Below are positions 1 through 7,188 of a stretch of 15,861 bases of DNA, piece by piece. The notes below the pieces were generated by a model. It searched no databases. It was not told the DNA's origin and was given only the letters and a program-made list of their open reading frames with translations. This DNA is from an uncultured Eubacteriaceae bacterium. Lineage in GTDB: Bacteria > Bacillota > Clostridia > Lachnospirales > CAG-274. The position numbers and the translations under genes were made by a program. Position 1 is the stretch's first letter; each line of letters begins with the position of its first letter. The stretch covers positions 1 to 15,861 of the forward strand of contig CALIRN010000376.1 of assembly GCA_938042265.1 (NCBI GenBank). The letters run 5' to 3'.

Positions 1-27
1 TTTATCCGAAAAAATTCCCTCACTCAT
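1..27 (-). CDS. 5' end of an unidentified gene (partial)
   Basis: Only the first nine codons are inside the window, reading MSEGIFSDK and running off the left edge. The start is supported by AAAGGAG ten bases upstream of the ATG. It begins 18 bases after the aldolase-like gene stop, with no terminator in between, so it is probably co-transcribed with that gene. Too little is visible to name a product. Confidence 0.55.
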
Positions 28-45
28 GCACTGGCCGCTCCTTTA

Positions 46-1017
46 TTATTCTCCTTCCAGCATCTCCTGATAAAACTTTGTATAATCATGCCGCTGTTCC
101 TTCTGGAAGGCAATCGCTGATTTTGGATGCGCATTAAGAATTCCCGTCAGCATATAGGACACATCGAATCCCCACTCATACTTTTGTTTCATATCATCCA
201 TGTAATTCTCTATAAATTTCAGCATGGGCATTATATCATACTTTGGATTTTTCAGAAAGCCCAGAAGAGACTCCAGGAAGCAATTGCCTGCCCCCCGCCC
301 CATTCCGCATACGGTTCCGTCCAGCAGGCTGGCTCCATAGCGCAGAGACTCAATTGTATTGGCAAAAGCAAGCTGCTGATTATTATGAGCATGGATACCT
401 ATCTGCTTATTGTACTTATCACCCATTTCAAGATACTTATGGGCAAGCTTTCTTATCTGCTCAGGCACAAGAGCACCATAGCTGTCAACAACAACAACTC
501 TGTCAACATTACTGTGTCCTATAATCTCCAATGCATCATTAATATCATTATCGCCTGCATTTGAGATAGCCATAATATTGATAGAGGTTTCATACCCCTT
601 ATTTTTGCAGTACTCTGCCATTTCAATAGCGGCAGGCACTGTATTTATGTAGGTTGCAACTCTTATCATATCAATGGCACTGTCAGCCTTGTCAATAATA
701 TCCCTTTTATATTCCGTACGTCCTACGTCTGCCATAACCGAAATTTTGAGGTCGGTGTCATTGTCGTCTACAATGGCTCTGATGTTATCCTCATCGCAAA
801 ACTTCCACTTACCAAATTTGCTTTCATCAAACAGGTCCTTTGATGCCTTATAGCCTATTTCCATATAATCAACGCCTGCAGCAACATTTGACTCATAAAG
901 CTTTTTTACAAATTCATCGGTAAAGAAAAAGTCATTTACAAGTCCGCCGTCTCTGATAGTACAGTCAAGTACTCTTACATCAGGTCTGAATGATACAATA
1001 TTACCTCTTTGTTCCAT
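46..1017 (-). CDS. Aldolase catalytic domain protein (DRE-TIM / HMG-CoA lyase-like)
   Basis: A protein of 323 residues resembling the HMGL-like DRE-TIM metallolyases, which include 4-hydroxy-2-oxovalerate aldolase and isopropylmalate/homocitrate synthases. Near the N-terminus is LDCTIRDGG (residues 17-25), the Arg-Asp signature at the metal and substrate site. HAHNN (209-213) supplies the His-x-His metal ligands, and GMGRGAGN (238-245) is the conserved glycine loop. The family performs carbon-carbon bond lysis or condensation with a divalent metal; the substrate cannot be read here. The ATG at 1017 is chosen over an in-frame ATG 53 codons earlier: it has GAGGAGA just upstream, the longer version would translate the promoter and the preceding terminator, and homology starts only after this Met. 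It is soluble with no signal peptide. It lies downstream of the kinase-like gene but has its own promoter, and the gene cut by the left edge follows it closely. Confidence 0.85.
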   Translation of the reverse strand: MEQRGNIVSFRPDVRVLDCTIRDGGLVNDFFFTDEFVKKLYESNVAAGVDYMEIGYKASKDLFDESKFGKWKFCDEDNIRAIVDDNDTDLKISVMADVGRTEYKRDIIDKADSAIDMIRVATYINTVPAAIEMAEYCKNKGYETSINIMAISNAGDNDINDALEIIGHSNVDRVVVVDSYGALVPEQIRKLAHKYLEMGDKYNKQIGIHAHNNQQLAFANTIESLRYGASLLDGTVCGMGRGAGNCFLESLLGFLKNPKYDIMPMLKFIENYMDDMKQKYEWGFDVSYMLTGILNAHPKSAIAFQKEQRHDYTKFYQEMLEGE

Positions 1018-1051
1018 TTTAAATCTCCTCTTAACAAAAAATTCTATTAAC

Positions 1052-1080
1052 AGTATAAAACATTTTGGTTTATTTTTCAA
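1052..1080 (-). promoter_or_regulatory. Sigma-A-type promoter of the aldolase-like gene
   Basis: On the minus strand TTGAAA (1075-1080) and TATACT (1052-1057) are separated by 17 bases. It sits between the kinase terminator and the aldolase ATG, so this gene is transcribed independently of the permease-kinase unit. Seen by eye, not measured. Confidence 0.6.
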
Positions 1081-1090
1081 CAAAAATAAC

Positions 1091-1133
1091 AAAAAATGAC
1101 TGCCGCAAAGCTCGCTTTTCTTTACGGCAGTCA
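1091..1133 (-). terminator. Rho-independent terminator after the kinase-like gene
   Basis: A 14-base stem (arms 1120-1133 and 1097-1110) is followed on the minus strand by six T (1091-1096). In minus-strand RNA every position pairs, with one U-G wobble; in plus-strand RNA that position is a C/A mismatch. This supports the minus orientation. It ends the permease-kinase transcript. Confidence 0.85.
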
Positions 1134-1175
1134 AAATTAAGGAAATGCCTATTAATGTTACTAAAAATAAATCCA

Positions 1176-1772
1176 TTAAGCCTTAATTCTCTCTCTTATG
1201 TAATACTCCAGCATATCTGCCGTTCCCTCAACACCAAGTCTGCTGCTGTTAATGGTAATATCGTAGTTTCTGCTGTCACCCCACTTAACCGGGCTGTGGT
1301 TATTATGATAGGCCTTCCTTGCCATATCCTTCTGCTTAATCATTAATTCCGCCTCATAATGAGGGAGGATATATTTATTCTTAATCCGCCTTATCTTACA
1401 ATCATAATCGGCAAGCACAAAAATTGATATAAGAGATTTAAACTCCTTAAGCACCGTTTCTGAGCAGCGACCTATAATAACAAAGGATTTGCCCCTTTCC
1501 GCCATACTTTTAAGGTAGTCAAACTGCAAAGCGGCTATGTTCTCCTCGGGAGAATTGCTGTAACCCCTTACAGATCTGGAAAACAGCGGTCTTTTAGGCA
1601 TCTCATCATAGCGTTCCAGCTCGGTTAAATCAAGCTCCTTTGCCATTGTAATTTCTCTAAGCAGATTATTGTCATACAGAGGTAGAGAAAATTTTTCCGC
1701 CAATATCTCTCCGATAGCATGGCCGCCGCTGCCAAACTCACGTCCGATTGAAATAATTAATTGCTCCGACAT
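1176..1772 (-). CDS. Cytidylate kinase-like family protein
   Basis: A protein of 198 residues, close to the usual length of this family. The N-terminus carries the P-loop variant GREFGSGGHAIG (10-21), followed by a small alpha/beta NMP-kinase-like fold; FVIIGRCSE resembles a core strand of P-loop kinases. The canonical Walker A lysine is replaced by glycine, which to my knowledge is typical of this cytidylate-kinase-like family rather than true CMP kinase (Cmk). The phosphoryl acceptor is therefore unknown. The start ATG has AGGAGGGG seven bases upstream. That ribosome site overlaps the end of the permease gene, whose stop is ten bases before the ATG, so the two are translationally coupled. 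A strong terminator follows. Kinase fold likely; reaction not established. Confidence 0.85.
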   Translation of the reverse strand: MSEQLIISIGREFGSGGHAIGEILAEKFSLPLYDNNLLREITMAKELDLTELERYDEMPKRPLFSRSVRGYSNSPEENIAALQFDYLKSMAERGKSFVIIGRCSETVLKEFKSLISIFVLADYDCKIRRIKNKYILPHYEAELMIKQKDMARKAYHNNHSPVKWGDSRNYDITINSSRLGVEGTADMLEYYIRERIKA

Positions 1773-1782
1773 AATACCCCTC

Positions 1783-3132
1783 CTATAAATACCTTACAAA
1801 AATATATACGGTTGATATTATCAGCACAATCACCGTTGCAGGTACAGCCCTGCGGCAGTATCTGCCCCAGCTTATGGGATAACCTCCCCTTGCGGCAACA
1901 GAGGTGCCCACTACATTTGCAGATGCGCCTATGGGTGTTGCACTGCCTCCTATATCAGTACCTATGGACAACGCCCACGCAAGCACGGGCAGGCTGATGC
2001 CCTGGGCTGCGCAAAGGCTTTTTATAACGGGTATCATTGTAGCCGCAAAGGGGATATTATCCACAAATGCGCTGGCTGCCGCAGATACCCAGATAATAAT
2101 TGCAACCATAAGATATGTATTTCCTCCGCTTATATCTCCTATAAAGCCTGCCACAAGCTCAAGCGCCCCTGTCTGCTCAAGACCGCCTACAACCACAAAC
2201 AGTCCTATAAAAAACAACAGTGTTTTATAATCAACACCCTTTAATATAGGCTTTATATTTTTACCGGCGGTAAGCAAAGTAATCACTGCAATAAACAAAC
2301 CTATAAAAGCAACCGTAAGCCCTGTTTCGGCATGGGTAATAAGCAGCACCACGGCACAGAGAAAAATTATACAGCTTATTAAAAAGCTTTTACTGTCCTT
2401 AATAGCGTCCTTTGGATTTGGATATACCTCAAGTGTGTTGGCATTGTCTTTAAGTTCTCTGCGGAAGGCAAAGTAAAAATATACTACCGCCGCAGCAAGC
2501 GATATACCTGCAATTACACCTGTATTGGCAACAAAATCCTTAAAGGAATACCCCAGCGAGGTACCTATTATTATATTTGGAGGATCCCCGCACATGGTAG
2601 CCGAACCGCCAAGGTTTGCGCAAAATATTTCAGACAGTATCATAGGTACCGGATTAAACTTCAAAAGCTGGCCAAGCTCCACCGTAACAGCTGCAAGAAA
2701 CATTATTACCGTTATACTGTCAATAAACATTGACAGAAAAGCTGACATAAGCATAAAGGTAATAAAAATGGGGATTGTTTTATAATGCACCAGGCTTGCA
2801 ATCCTCATGCACAACCACCTGAAAAAGCCTGCCGCCGCCATACCCTCAACCATAATCATCATACCCGCTATAAATATAATGGTTGCCCAATTTACGCCTG
2901 CCGACTCGCTGCCCTCTCCATGGCTGTACCAGAAGCTCTTAGTAAAAATACTGCCCACATTAAGTGTCTTAAGAGCTGCTTCACCACTGTGCATACATAT
3001 TCCAAAAACAATAATCAGTGTCAGCACACCGGAGACCAGTGTTGTTATATGCCTTTCAAACTTTTCCGTAATAATCAGGGCAAACATTACCAAAAAAATA
3101 AAAACGGCGGAAATTTGTGATATATATATCAT
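1783..3132 (-). CDS. ArsB/NhaD-type (SLC13/IT superfamily) permease
   Basis: A polytopic membrane protein of 449 residues with about eleven hydrophobic segments. Two copies of the ion-transporter repeat are recognisable. The first contains CANLGGSATMCGDPPNIIIG, the loop typical of the ArsB/NhaD/P-protein branch; the second contains the matching GTDIGGSATPIGASANVVG near the C-terminus. An acidic FIDSITVIMF segment in the first half and AFVDNIPFAATM in the second are the paired Asp-containing helices of the fold. Family members move sodium, arsenite, anions or dicarboxylates; no substrate is implied here. There is no ars regulator or arsenate reductase nearby, so arsenite export is not favoured. 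The ATG has GGGAG about nine bases upstream. It is the first gene of a unit with the kinase-like gene and is preceded by a promoter and a structured leader, which suggests control at the RNA level. Confidence 0.88.
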   Translation of the reverse strand: MIYISQISAVFIFLVMFALIITEKFERHITTLVSGVLTLIIVFGICMHSGEAALKTLNVGSIFTKSFWYSHGEGSESAGVNWATIIFIAGMMIMVEGMAAAGFFRWLCMRIASLVHYKTIPIFITFMLMSAFLSMFIDSITVIMFLAAVTVELGQLLKFNPVPMILSEIFCANLGGSATMCGDPPNIIIGTSLGYSFKDFVANTGVIAGISLAAAVVYFYFAFRRELKDNANTLEVYPNPKDAIKDSKSFLISCIIFLCAVVLLITHAETGLTVAFIGLFIAVITLLTAGKNIKPILKGVDYKTLLFFIGLFVVVGGLEQTGALELVAGFIGDISGGNTYLMVAIIIWVSAAASAFVDNIPFAATMIPVIKSLCAAQGISLPVLAWALSIGTDIGGSATPIGASANVVGTSVAARGGYPISWGRYCRRAVPATVIVLIISTVYIFVRYL

Positions 3133-3171
3133 TTTATCACTCCCTTATACTAAATCAATAGTTTTTTGTAT

Positions 3172-3270
3172 AAAAAAAGTGCAAAACACATATCTTTCAA
3201 TAATAAGGCACTACTTTGTACCGTAATCAGATTTACTTACCCAAGGTAATACATGTGTCGTTTGCACTTT
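3172..3270 (-). promoter_or_regulatory. Unidentified structured 5' leader RNA (riboswitch-like)
   Basis: The predicted transcript from the promoter at 3283-3311 starts about six bases before this element. A ten-base closing stem pairs 3261-3270 with 3176-3185 exactly. A second six-base stem inside it pairs 3253-3258 with 3186-3191. The junction holds three directly abutting hairpins: 3237-3249 (5 bp, loop of 3), 3223-3236 (4 bp, loop of 6) and 3207-3222 (5 bp including one G-U, loop of 6). The 3' strand of the closing stem runs into seven U (3172-3178), so closure of the domain would itself make a terminator-like stem. The permease ATG is 40 bases further on. I do not recognise a known riboswitch class. 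It could regulate the permease or be a small RNA terminated at the U run. Confidence 0.6.
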
Positions 3271-3282
3271 ATGCTTTTTATT

Positions 3283-3311
3283 ATTTTAGCACTATGACAT
3301 TTTTTTGTCAA
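3283..3311 (-). promoter_or_regulatory. Promoter of the structured leader and permease unit
   Basis: Minus-strand TTGACA (3306-3311), 17-base spacer, TAAAAT (3283-3288). It lies after the rnpB terminator and places the start near 3276, just before the leader's closing stem. Confidence 0.65.
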
Positions 3312-3331
3312 TGTTTGAAATATTTTTATAT

Positions 3332-3362
3332 AAAAAAGAAGAGAATGCAATTCATCCTCTTC
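3332..3362 (-). terminator. Rho-independent terminator of rnpB
   Basis: Ten-base stem (3353-3362 with 3338-3347, one G-U pair) with a five-base loop, followed on the minus strand by TTTTTT (3332-3337). It begins within a few bases of the predicted rnpB 3' end. Confidence 0.85.
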
Positions 3363-3365
3363 AAA

Positions 3366-3697
3366 AATACAAGCCAATCTATAAGCCGTGTTCTGTTTCG
3401 ACAGTCATCTATCTGGTATTATCGTCACCGATAATCTCTAGCGGCGCTTCGAGGCGGAGCGAGCAGCCCCTTTTTGCCTACTCACCTTGCTCCGAATGGG
3501 GTTTACAGAGCACCCTGTGTTACCACAGAGCCGGTAGTCTCTTACACTGCCTTTCCACCCTTACCTGCAAAGCAGGCGGTTTATTTCTGTTGCACTATCC
3601 TTAGAGTCGCCTCCACCGGACGTTATCCGGCATTCTGCTCTATGGAGCACGGACTTTCCTCACACATTAAGTGCGCGACTGTCCAACTGACTTGCAG
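3366..3697 (-). ncRNA. rnpB: RNase P RNA
   Basis: The catalytic RNA of RNase P, which removes tRNA 5' leaders. On the minus strand the conserved core is plain: GGACAGTCGC and GAGGAAAGTCCGTGCTCC near the 5' end, GGATAGTGCAACAGAAA in the middle, GGTAAGGGTGGAAAGG, GGAGCAAGGTGAGTAGG, and near the 3' end GAAACAGAACACGGCTTA. The terminal helix P1 forms between about 3685-3694 and 3370-3379, ten pairs including wobbles. The length of about 332 bases and the overall arrangement suggest the ancestral A type, but I have not drawn the full fold. The ends are inferred from the promoter and P1. Open reading frames across it on the plus strand are meaningless. Confidence 0.96.
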
Positions 3698-3703
3698 TAT
3701 GAA

Positions 3704-3732
3704 ATTATACCACATTCCCACGGTAAATTCAA
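3704..3732 (-). promoter_or_regulatory. Promoter of rnpB
   Basis: Minus-strand TTGAAT (3727-3732), 17-base spacer, TATAAT (3704-3709), just before the RNase P RNA 5' end. The -35 box starts six bases after the dacF stop codon, and no terminator fits between them. Confidence 0.7.
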
Positions 3733-3737
3733 GCAAA

Positions 3738-4910
3738 TTATTTACCCCGCATCCATTCCGTAAACAGCTTTTTCATATTATGACCAAACCCTGCCTTATT
3801 CACATCTGCAGCGGCAACAAGGTCACAGCTTCCAACCTCTTTTCCCTCACTGTAATAGGTGAGCGTACCCAGCTTATCACCTTTTTTTACTGGAGCATTT
3901 ACCGCTTCACAAAGCTCTGCCTTTGCCTCCAGCTCAGCTGATAAGCCTTTTTTTGTTAAAACGCTGACCTGTCCCTTAATTACTGCAGCAACCCTGTCAC
4001 ATTCCCCCTTATAAACGGTTACCTCACCCTTTTGCGTGCCCTCCGGTTCACCCTGCTTAACCTGATAGTTTGCAAAGCCGTAATCAAGCATTTTCATAAC
4101 CTCCTGAAAACGCACCTTAGGGTCGGGAGCAGCCATTACAACAGCAATCAAATCCATATTATCTCTTGATGCCGTACCCGACAGGCAATAAAGAGCCTTA
4201 CCTGTGGAGCCTGTCTTTAAGCCTGTTGCATCGCTGTACCATTTAATCAGCTTGTTTGTGTTGGTAAGTCCGAATTCCGTTGTCCCCTTTTTGGTGGTAT
4301 GAGTTATGGTATCCTGCCATGTAGTGGTATATTTTTTTACATCGGGATATTTCAGCATAAGCTCTCTGCTCATAAGTGCAATATCCCTTGCACTCATAAG
4401 ATGACCATCTGTATCAAGGCCGCAGGCATTCTTAAACACCGCATTTTTCATACCTAATCCTTTTGCACGCTCATTCATAAGGGTGACAAAGCCGTCCTCA
4501 CTGCCTCCTATAAACTCTGCCATTGCAACCGCCGCATCATTTGCAGATGCTATGGCTATGGACTTTGTAAGAGTTTCAACGGTTTGTGTTTCTCCGGGCT
4601 CCAAAAAAATCTGAGAGCCGCCCATGCCTGCCGCATGCTCCGATACACTGACGGTATCCTTCCACTTTATTTTACCGTTTGCCACACTGTCATAAATAAT
4701 AAGCAGCGTCATTATTTTAGTTACGCTGGCAGGCGGCAACGCCTCATCTGCATTTTTTTCATACAGTATTTTACCTGTTGACTGCTCCATAAGCACTGCT
4801 GATTTTGCATTAATATCAAGAGACGCCGTCTGCTCCTGCGCCGCAACGGGTATGGATATAAAGGATACGGCTAGCATTAATGCCGTAAACCGCTTAATAA
4901 ATTTATACAT
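3738..4910 (-). CDS. dacF: D-alanyl-D-alanine carboxypeptidase, DacF/PBP5-like
   Basis: A low-molecular-weight penicillin-binding protein of 390 residues that removes the terminal D-Ala from peptidoglycan pentapeptides outside the membrane. It starts with a signal peptide (Lys/Arg, hydrophobic stretch about 9-24, then AAQ). All three active-site motifs are present: SVTK at 62-65 with nucleophile Ser62, SAN at 122-124, and KTG at 232-234. The C-terminal third resembles the PBP5 C-terminal beta domain, with a short basic tail (WMRGK). The ATG at 4910 is chosen because GGGAGG lies seven bases before it; a start five codons earlier would put that site inside the gene. It follows ftsZ by 70 bases in the same direction, consistent with a wall and division cluster. 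The name dacF is by analogy with Bacillus; other DacA/DacF paralogues are possible. Confidence 0.92.
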   Translation of the reverse strand: MYKFIKRFTALMLAVSFISIPVAAQEQTASLDINAKSAVLMEQSTGKILYEKNADEALPPASVTKIMTLLIIYDSVANGKIKWKDTVSVSEHAAGMGGSQIFLEPGETQTVETLTKSIAIASANDAAVAMAEFIGGSEDGFVTLMNERAKGLGMKNAVFKNACGLDTDGHLMSARDIALMSRELMLKYPDVKKYTTTWQDTITHTTKKGTTEFGLTNTNKLIKWYSDATGLKTGSTGKALYCLSGTASRDNMDLIAVVMAAPDPKVRFQEVMKMLDYGFANYQVKQGEPEGTQKGEVTVYKGECDRVAAVIKGQVSVLTKKGLSAELEAKAELCEAVNAPVKKGDKLGTLTYYSEGKEVGSCDLVAAADVNKAGFGHNMKKLFTEWMRGK

Positions 4911-4980
4911 AAAAATACCTCCCATAAAGTTAAGCTCTATGAAAGGTATTATTTGTTTTAATTAAAAATAATATACAAAA

Positions 4981-6201
4981 TTATTTCATTCTGTTTTTAA
5001 GAAATTCGGGAATATCAAGCTTTTTTGGATCAATATTAACTCGCTCCGTTTCAACAGTGCTGTTATCTATAGGCTCACTTGTTTTACTGCGTGAATCTGA
5101 AAAATGAGGTCTGCTGATAACAGGATCACTGTTCATATTACGCAGTGAGTCAAGAAAGCTCTGCGCAGATGGTGACGGACTGCCTGTCTGTGGCTGTGCC
5201 TGCTGTACGGGCTGAGCCTCTGCCTGCTGAACAGAAGCCGCCTGCTTAGGCATACTTTCATCAACAAGACCTGTTGCAACAACAGTTACAATTACCTTAT
5301 CGCCCAAAATATCGTTAATGGAGGTACCAAAGATAATTTCGGCATCCTCATCAAGTAAATCTGCAATGCTGTCTGCCGCATTGCCAACCTCAATAATGCT
5401 GAGGTTGTTGCCGCTGGCAACGTTAATAAGCAGATTTTTTGCACCTGTAATGGATGTTTCAAGCAAAGGTGAGTTAATAGCCTTTTGTGCAGCCTCCTCA
5501 ACGCTGTTTGCCTCGCCTACGCCAAAGTGAGCAAGACCCTGATCACGCATAACGGTACATACATCGGCAAAGTCAACATTAATCATACCGGGCTTGGTAA
5601 TAAGGTCTGAGATGCCCGTAACTCCCTGATGAAGCACACTGTCAGCCATTTCAAAGGCTTCAGGTACAGTTGTGTTTCTGTCTGCAATATCCATGAGCTT
5701 ATTGTTTGGGATAACAATGAGGGTATCCACGTACTTTCTAAGCTCCTCAATGCCTTCAAGAGCGTTTTTCATACGCTTTCTGCCTTCAAAGCCGAAAGGC
5801 TTTGTAACAACCGCTACGGTAAGAATACCCTTATCCTTTGCAATTTTTGCAATTACGGGGGCTGCTCCAGTACCCGTACCGCCGCCCATACCGGCTGTAA
5901 TAAACACCATATCAACACCCTCAAGGTTAGCGGCAATCTCCTTTGAGGTTTCCTCCGCTGCCTGCTGACCCACAATTGGTCTGCCGCCTGCACCAAGACC
6001 CTTTGTAAGCTCGGTGCCTATGGCAATTTTCCTTTCGGCAGGTGAGTTGTTAAGGGCCATCTGGTCTGTATTTATTGCAATAAACTCGATACCCTCGGAA
6101 TTTGAGGCAATCATACGGTTTACGGCATTGTTACCGCCGCCGCCCACACCAAGGACAACGATTTTAGCTAAATCATTTGTTTCATTTACAACATCTATCA
6201 A
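4981..6201 (-). CDS. ftsZ: Cell division protein FtsZ
   Basis: Tubulin-like GTPase of 406 residues that polymerises into the Z ring at midcell. Visible motifs are the N-terminal nucleotide-binding glycines VLGVGGGGNNAVNRM (16-30), the tubulin signature GGGTGTG (106-112) and the T7 loop NVDFAD (208-213), which completes the GTPase site of the neighbouring subunit. A Gln/Pro/Ser-rich linker (about 325-390) leads to the conserved C-terminal peptide LDIPEFLKNRMK that docks partners such as FtsA or SepF. The start codon is TTG at 6201, preceded by AGGAGG with eight bases of spacing; no in-frame ATG exists before the G1 motif. It has its own promoter, and no ftsA lies in the window. Confidence 0.98.
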   Translation of the reverse strand: MIDVVNETNDLAKIVVLGVGGGGNNAVNRMIASNSEGIEFIAINTDQMALNNSPAERKIAIGTELTKGLGAGGRPIVGQQAAEETSKEIAANLEGVDMVFITAGMGGGTGTGAAPVIAKIAKDKGILTVAVVTKPFGFEGRKRMKNALEGIEELRKYVDTLIVIPNNKLMDIADRNTTVPEAFEMADSVLHQGVTGISDLITKPGMINVDFADVCTVMRDQGLAHFGVGEANSVEEAAQKAINSPLLETSITGAKNLLINVASGNNLSIIEVGNAADSIADLLDEDAEIIFGTSINDILGDKVIVTVVATGLVDESMPKQAASVQQAEAQPVQQAQPQTGSPSPSAQSFLDSLRNMNSDPVISRPHFSDSRSKTSEPIDNSTVETERVNIDPKKLDIPEFLKNRMK

Positions 6202-6272
6202 GATAATTCCCTCCTAAGTATAATCAACACTGCAAGCACAGCAGATTTATCAGCACAAAACAATATAATTAT

Positions 6273-6301
6273 ATATTATCGTTTTTTTCACAAATTTTCA
6301 A
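6273..6301 (-). promoter_or_regulatory. Promoter of ftsZ
   Basis: Minus-strand TTGAAA (6296-6301), 17-base spacer, TAATAT (6273-6278), in the AT-rich 175-base gap between ftsQ and ftsZ. It leaves a leader of about 65 bases before the TTG start. I saw no convincing terminator in the gap, so some read-through from ftsQ is likely. Confidence 0.6.
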
Positions 6302-6376
6302 TACTAATTTTAAATTTTTTTCTTATTTTAGATAGCTTTTTTGTATTAAAGACAGTTTTTTCAAAAATCTGACATA

Positions 6377-7084
6377 TTAACTCATATATTTAAAGGTTGG
6401 TGTTGCCGCCGTAAGGTCCAGCACGCCTGCCACCGAGGTATCAATCTGCTTTAAAATTTCATTTAGAGTTAATATTTTATCGTTGGCACTGTCAAAGCTA
6501 CCGAATTTTACATCAATCTTGTCCACATAAAGATGAATATTTTCCGTATCGGACACATCTACCTTGATAACATCACTTAACATTTCATAATTGGTAAAAA
6601 GCACCGACATTTCATTAACCGCCATGTAGGTTTGAGGATTATCGGTTTTAAGCACCTCTCCTATAGTAAAACTGTCAAAATCCAACCCCGTTACAATAGG
6701 GAGCTGCTCTGTCATATCGGGGCGTGAATCAAGCACACGTCCGTCTCCGTCAATATACAGATATGAGTTCATATACGGTATGTAGCCCCTTACCCTGTAT
6801 TCCTCAACATTGACAACAAGGGTTTGGGGAAGAGATTTTTTAAAGCTGACATCCTTAACATAGTTATTTTCCTTAAGTGTGTTTGCCGCTTTAACAGTAT
6901 TAAAGGCAAAAAGATTACGGCTCTTATCCAGAGCGCAAAGCTGTATCACCTGCTCCTCTGTAAGGTTTTCAATACCGTTTACCTTAATATCCGATATATT
7001 GAAATACGGAAAAAAGCACAGCGCCACAAACACTGCAGCCAGTGTAATTACAGCCCATAAGAAAAATGACAGTATTTTTTTCAT
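6377..7084 (-). CDS. ftsQ: Cell division protein FtsQ/DivIB
   Basis: A bitopic membrane protein of 235 residues. A short basic N-terminus and one transmembrane helix (about 5-25) are followed by a POTRA domain beginning FNISDIKVNGIENLTEEQV (from residue 28) and the FtsQ/DivIB beta domain (about 105-220), with the typical YIDGDGRVL and LPIVTGL segments. The extracellular part organises the divisome with FtsL/DivIC and FtsB. The ATG has AGGTGA six bases upstream. The gene lies between murA and ftsZ, the usual ftsQ neighbourhood, and has a strong promoter of its own. In Firmicutes the name divIB is equally used. Confidence 0.92.
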   Translation of the reverse strand: MKKILSFFLWAVITLAAVFVALCFFPYFNISDIKVNGIENLTEEQVIQLCALDKSRNLFAFNTVKAANTLKENNYVKDVSFKKSLPQTLVVNVEEYRVRGYIPYMNSYLYIDGDGRVLDSRPDMTEQLPIVTGLDFDSFTIGEVLKTDNPQTYMAVNEMSVLFTNYEMLSDVIKVDVSDTENIHLYVDKIDVKFGSFDSANDKILTLNEILKQIDTSVAGVLDLTAATPTFKYMS

Positions 7085-7121
7085 TATCAGTCACCTGTTT
7101 AATAACTCAACAGCGTCTTTC

Positions 7122-7143
7122 AAAAAATTCCGCACAGCTGCGG
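7122..7143 (-). terminator. GC-rich hairpin with T run between murA and ftsQ
   Basis: A five-base stem CCGCA/TGCGG with loop GCTG (7130-7143) is followed on the minus strand by AA and six T (7122-7127). It probably terminates murA read-through. The promoter at 7152-7180 lies upstream of it, so the hairpin also forms the extreme 5' end of the ftsQ mRNA. Confidence 0.55.
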
Positions 7144-7151
7144 TTATTTAT

Positions 7152-7180
7152 ATAATATAGTTTTAATCCTCTAATGTCAA
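7152..7180 (-). promoter_or_regulatory. Promoter of ftsQ
   Basis: Minus-strand TTGACA (7175-7180), 17-base spacer, TATTAT (7152-7157). It starts nine bases after the murA stop codon. The expected start is near 7145, right at the hairpin described at 7122-7143. Confidence 0.7.
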
Positions 7181-7188
7181 CAAAAAAG

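Noticed and set aside
1018..1176. N-terminal extension of the aldolase-like protein by 53 residues
   Set aside because: It would translate a terminator, a promoter and the ribosome site; the ATG at 1017 has a proper GAGGAGA.
3305..3941. Open reading frames on the plus strand across 3305-3604 and 3474-3941
   Set aside because: They lie over the RNase P RNA and antisense to dacF; the RNA gene and the PBP motifs explain this sequence.
4911..4980. Separate promoter for dacF in the ftsZ-dacF gap
   Set aside because: The best -35/-10 pair has a 21-base spacer; not convincing, and read-through from ftsZ is simpler.
6330..6376. Terminator after ftsQ
   Set aside because: The possible stem (GTCAG with CTGTC and a poly-A/T part) has two mismatches and no clear loop; probably just AT-rich leader sequence.
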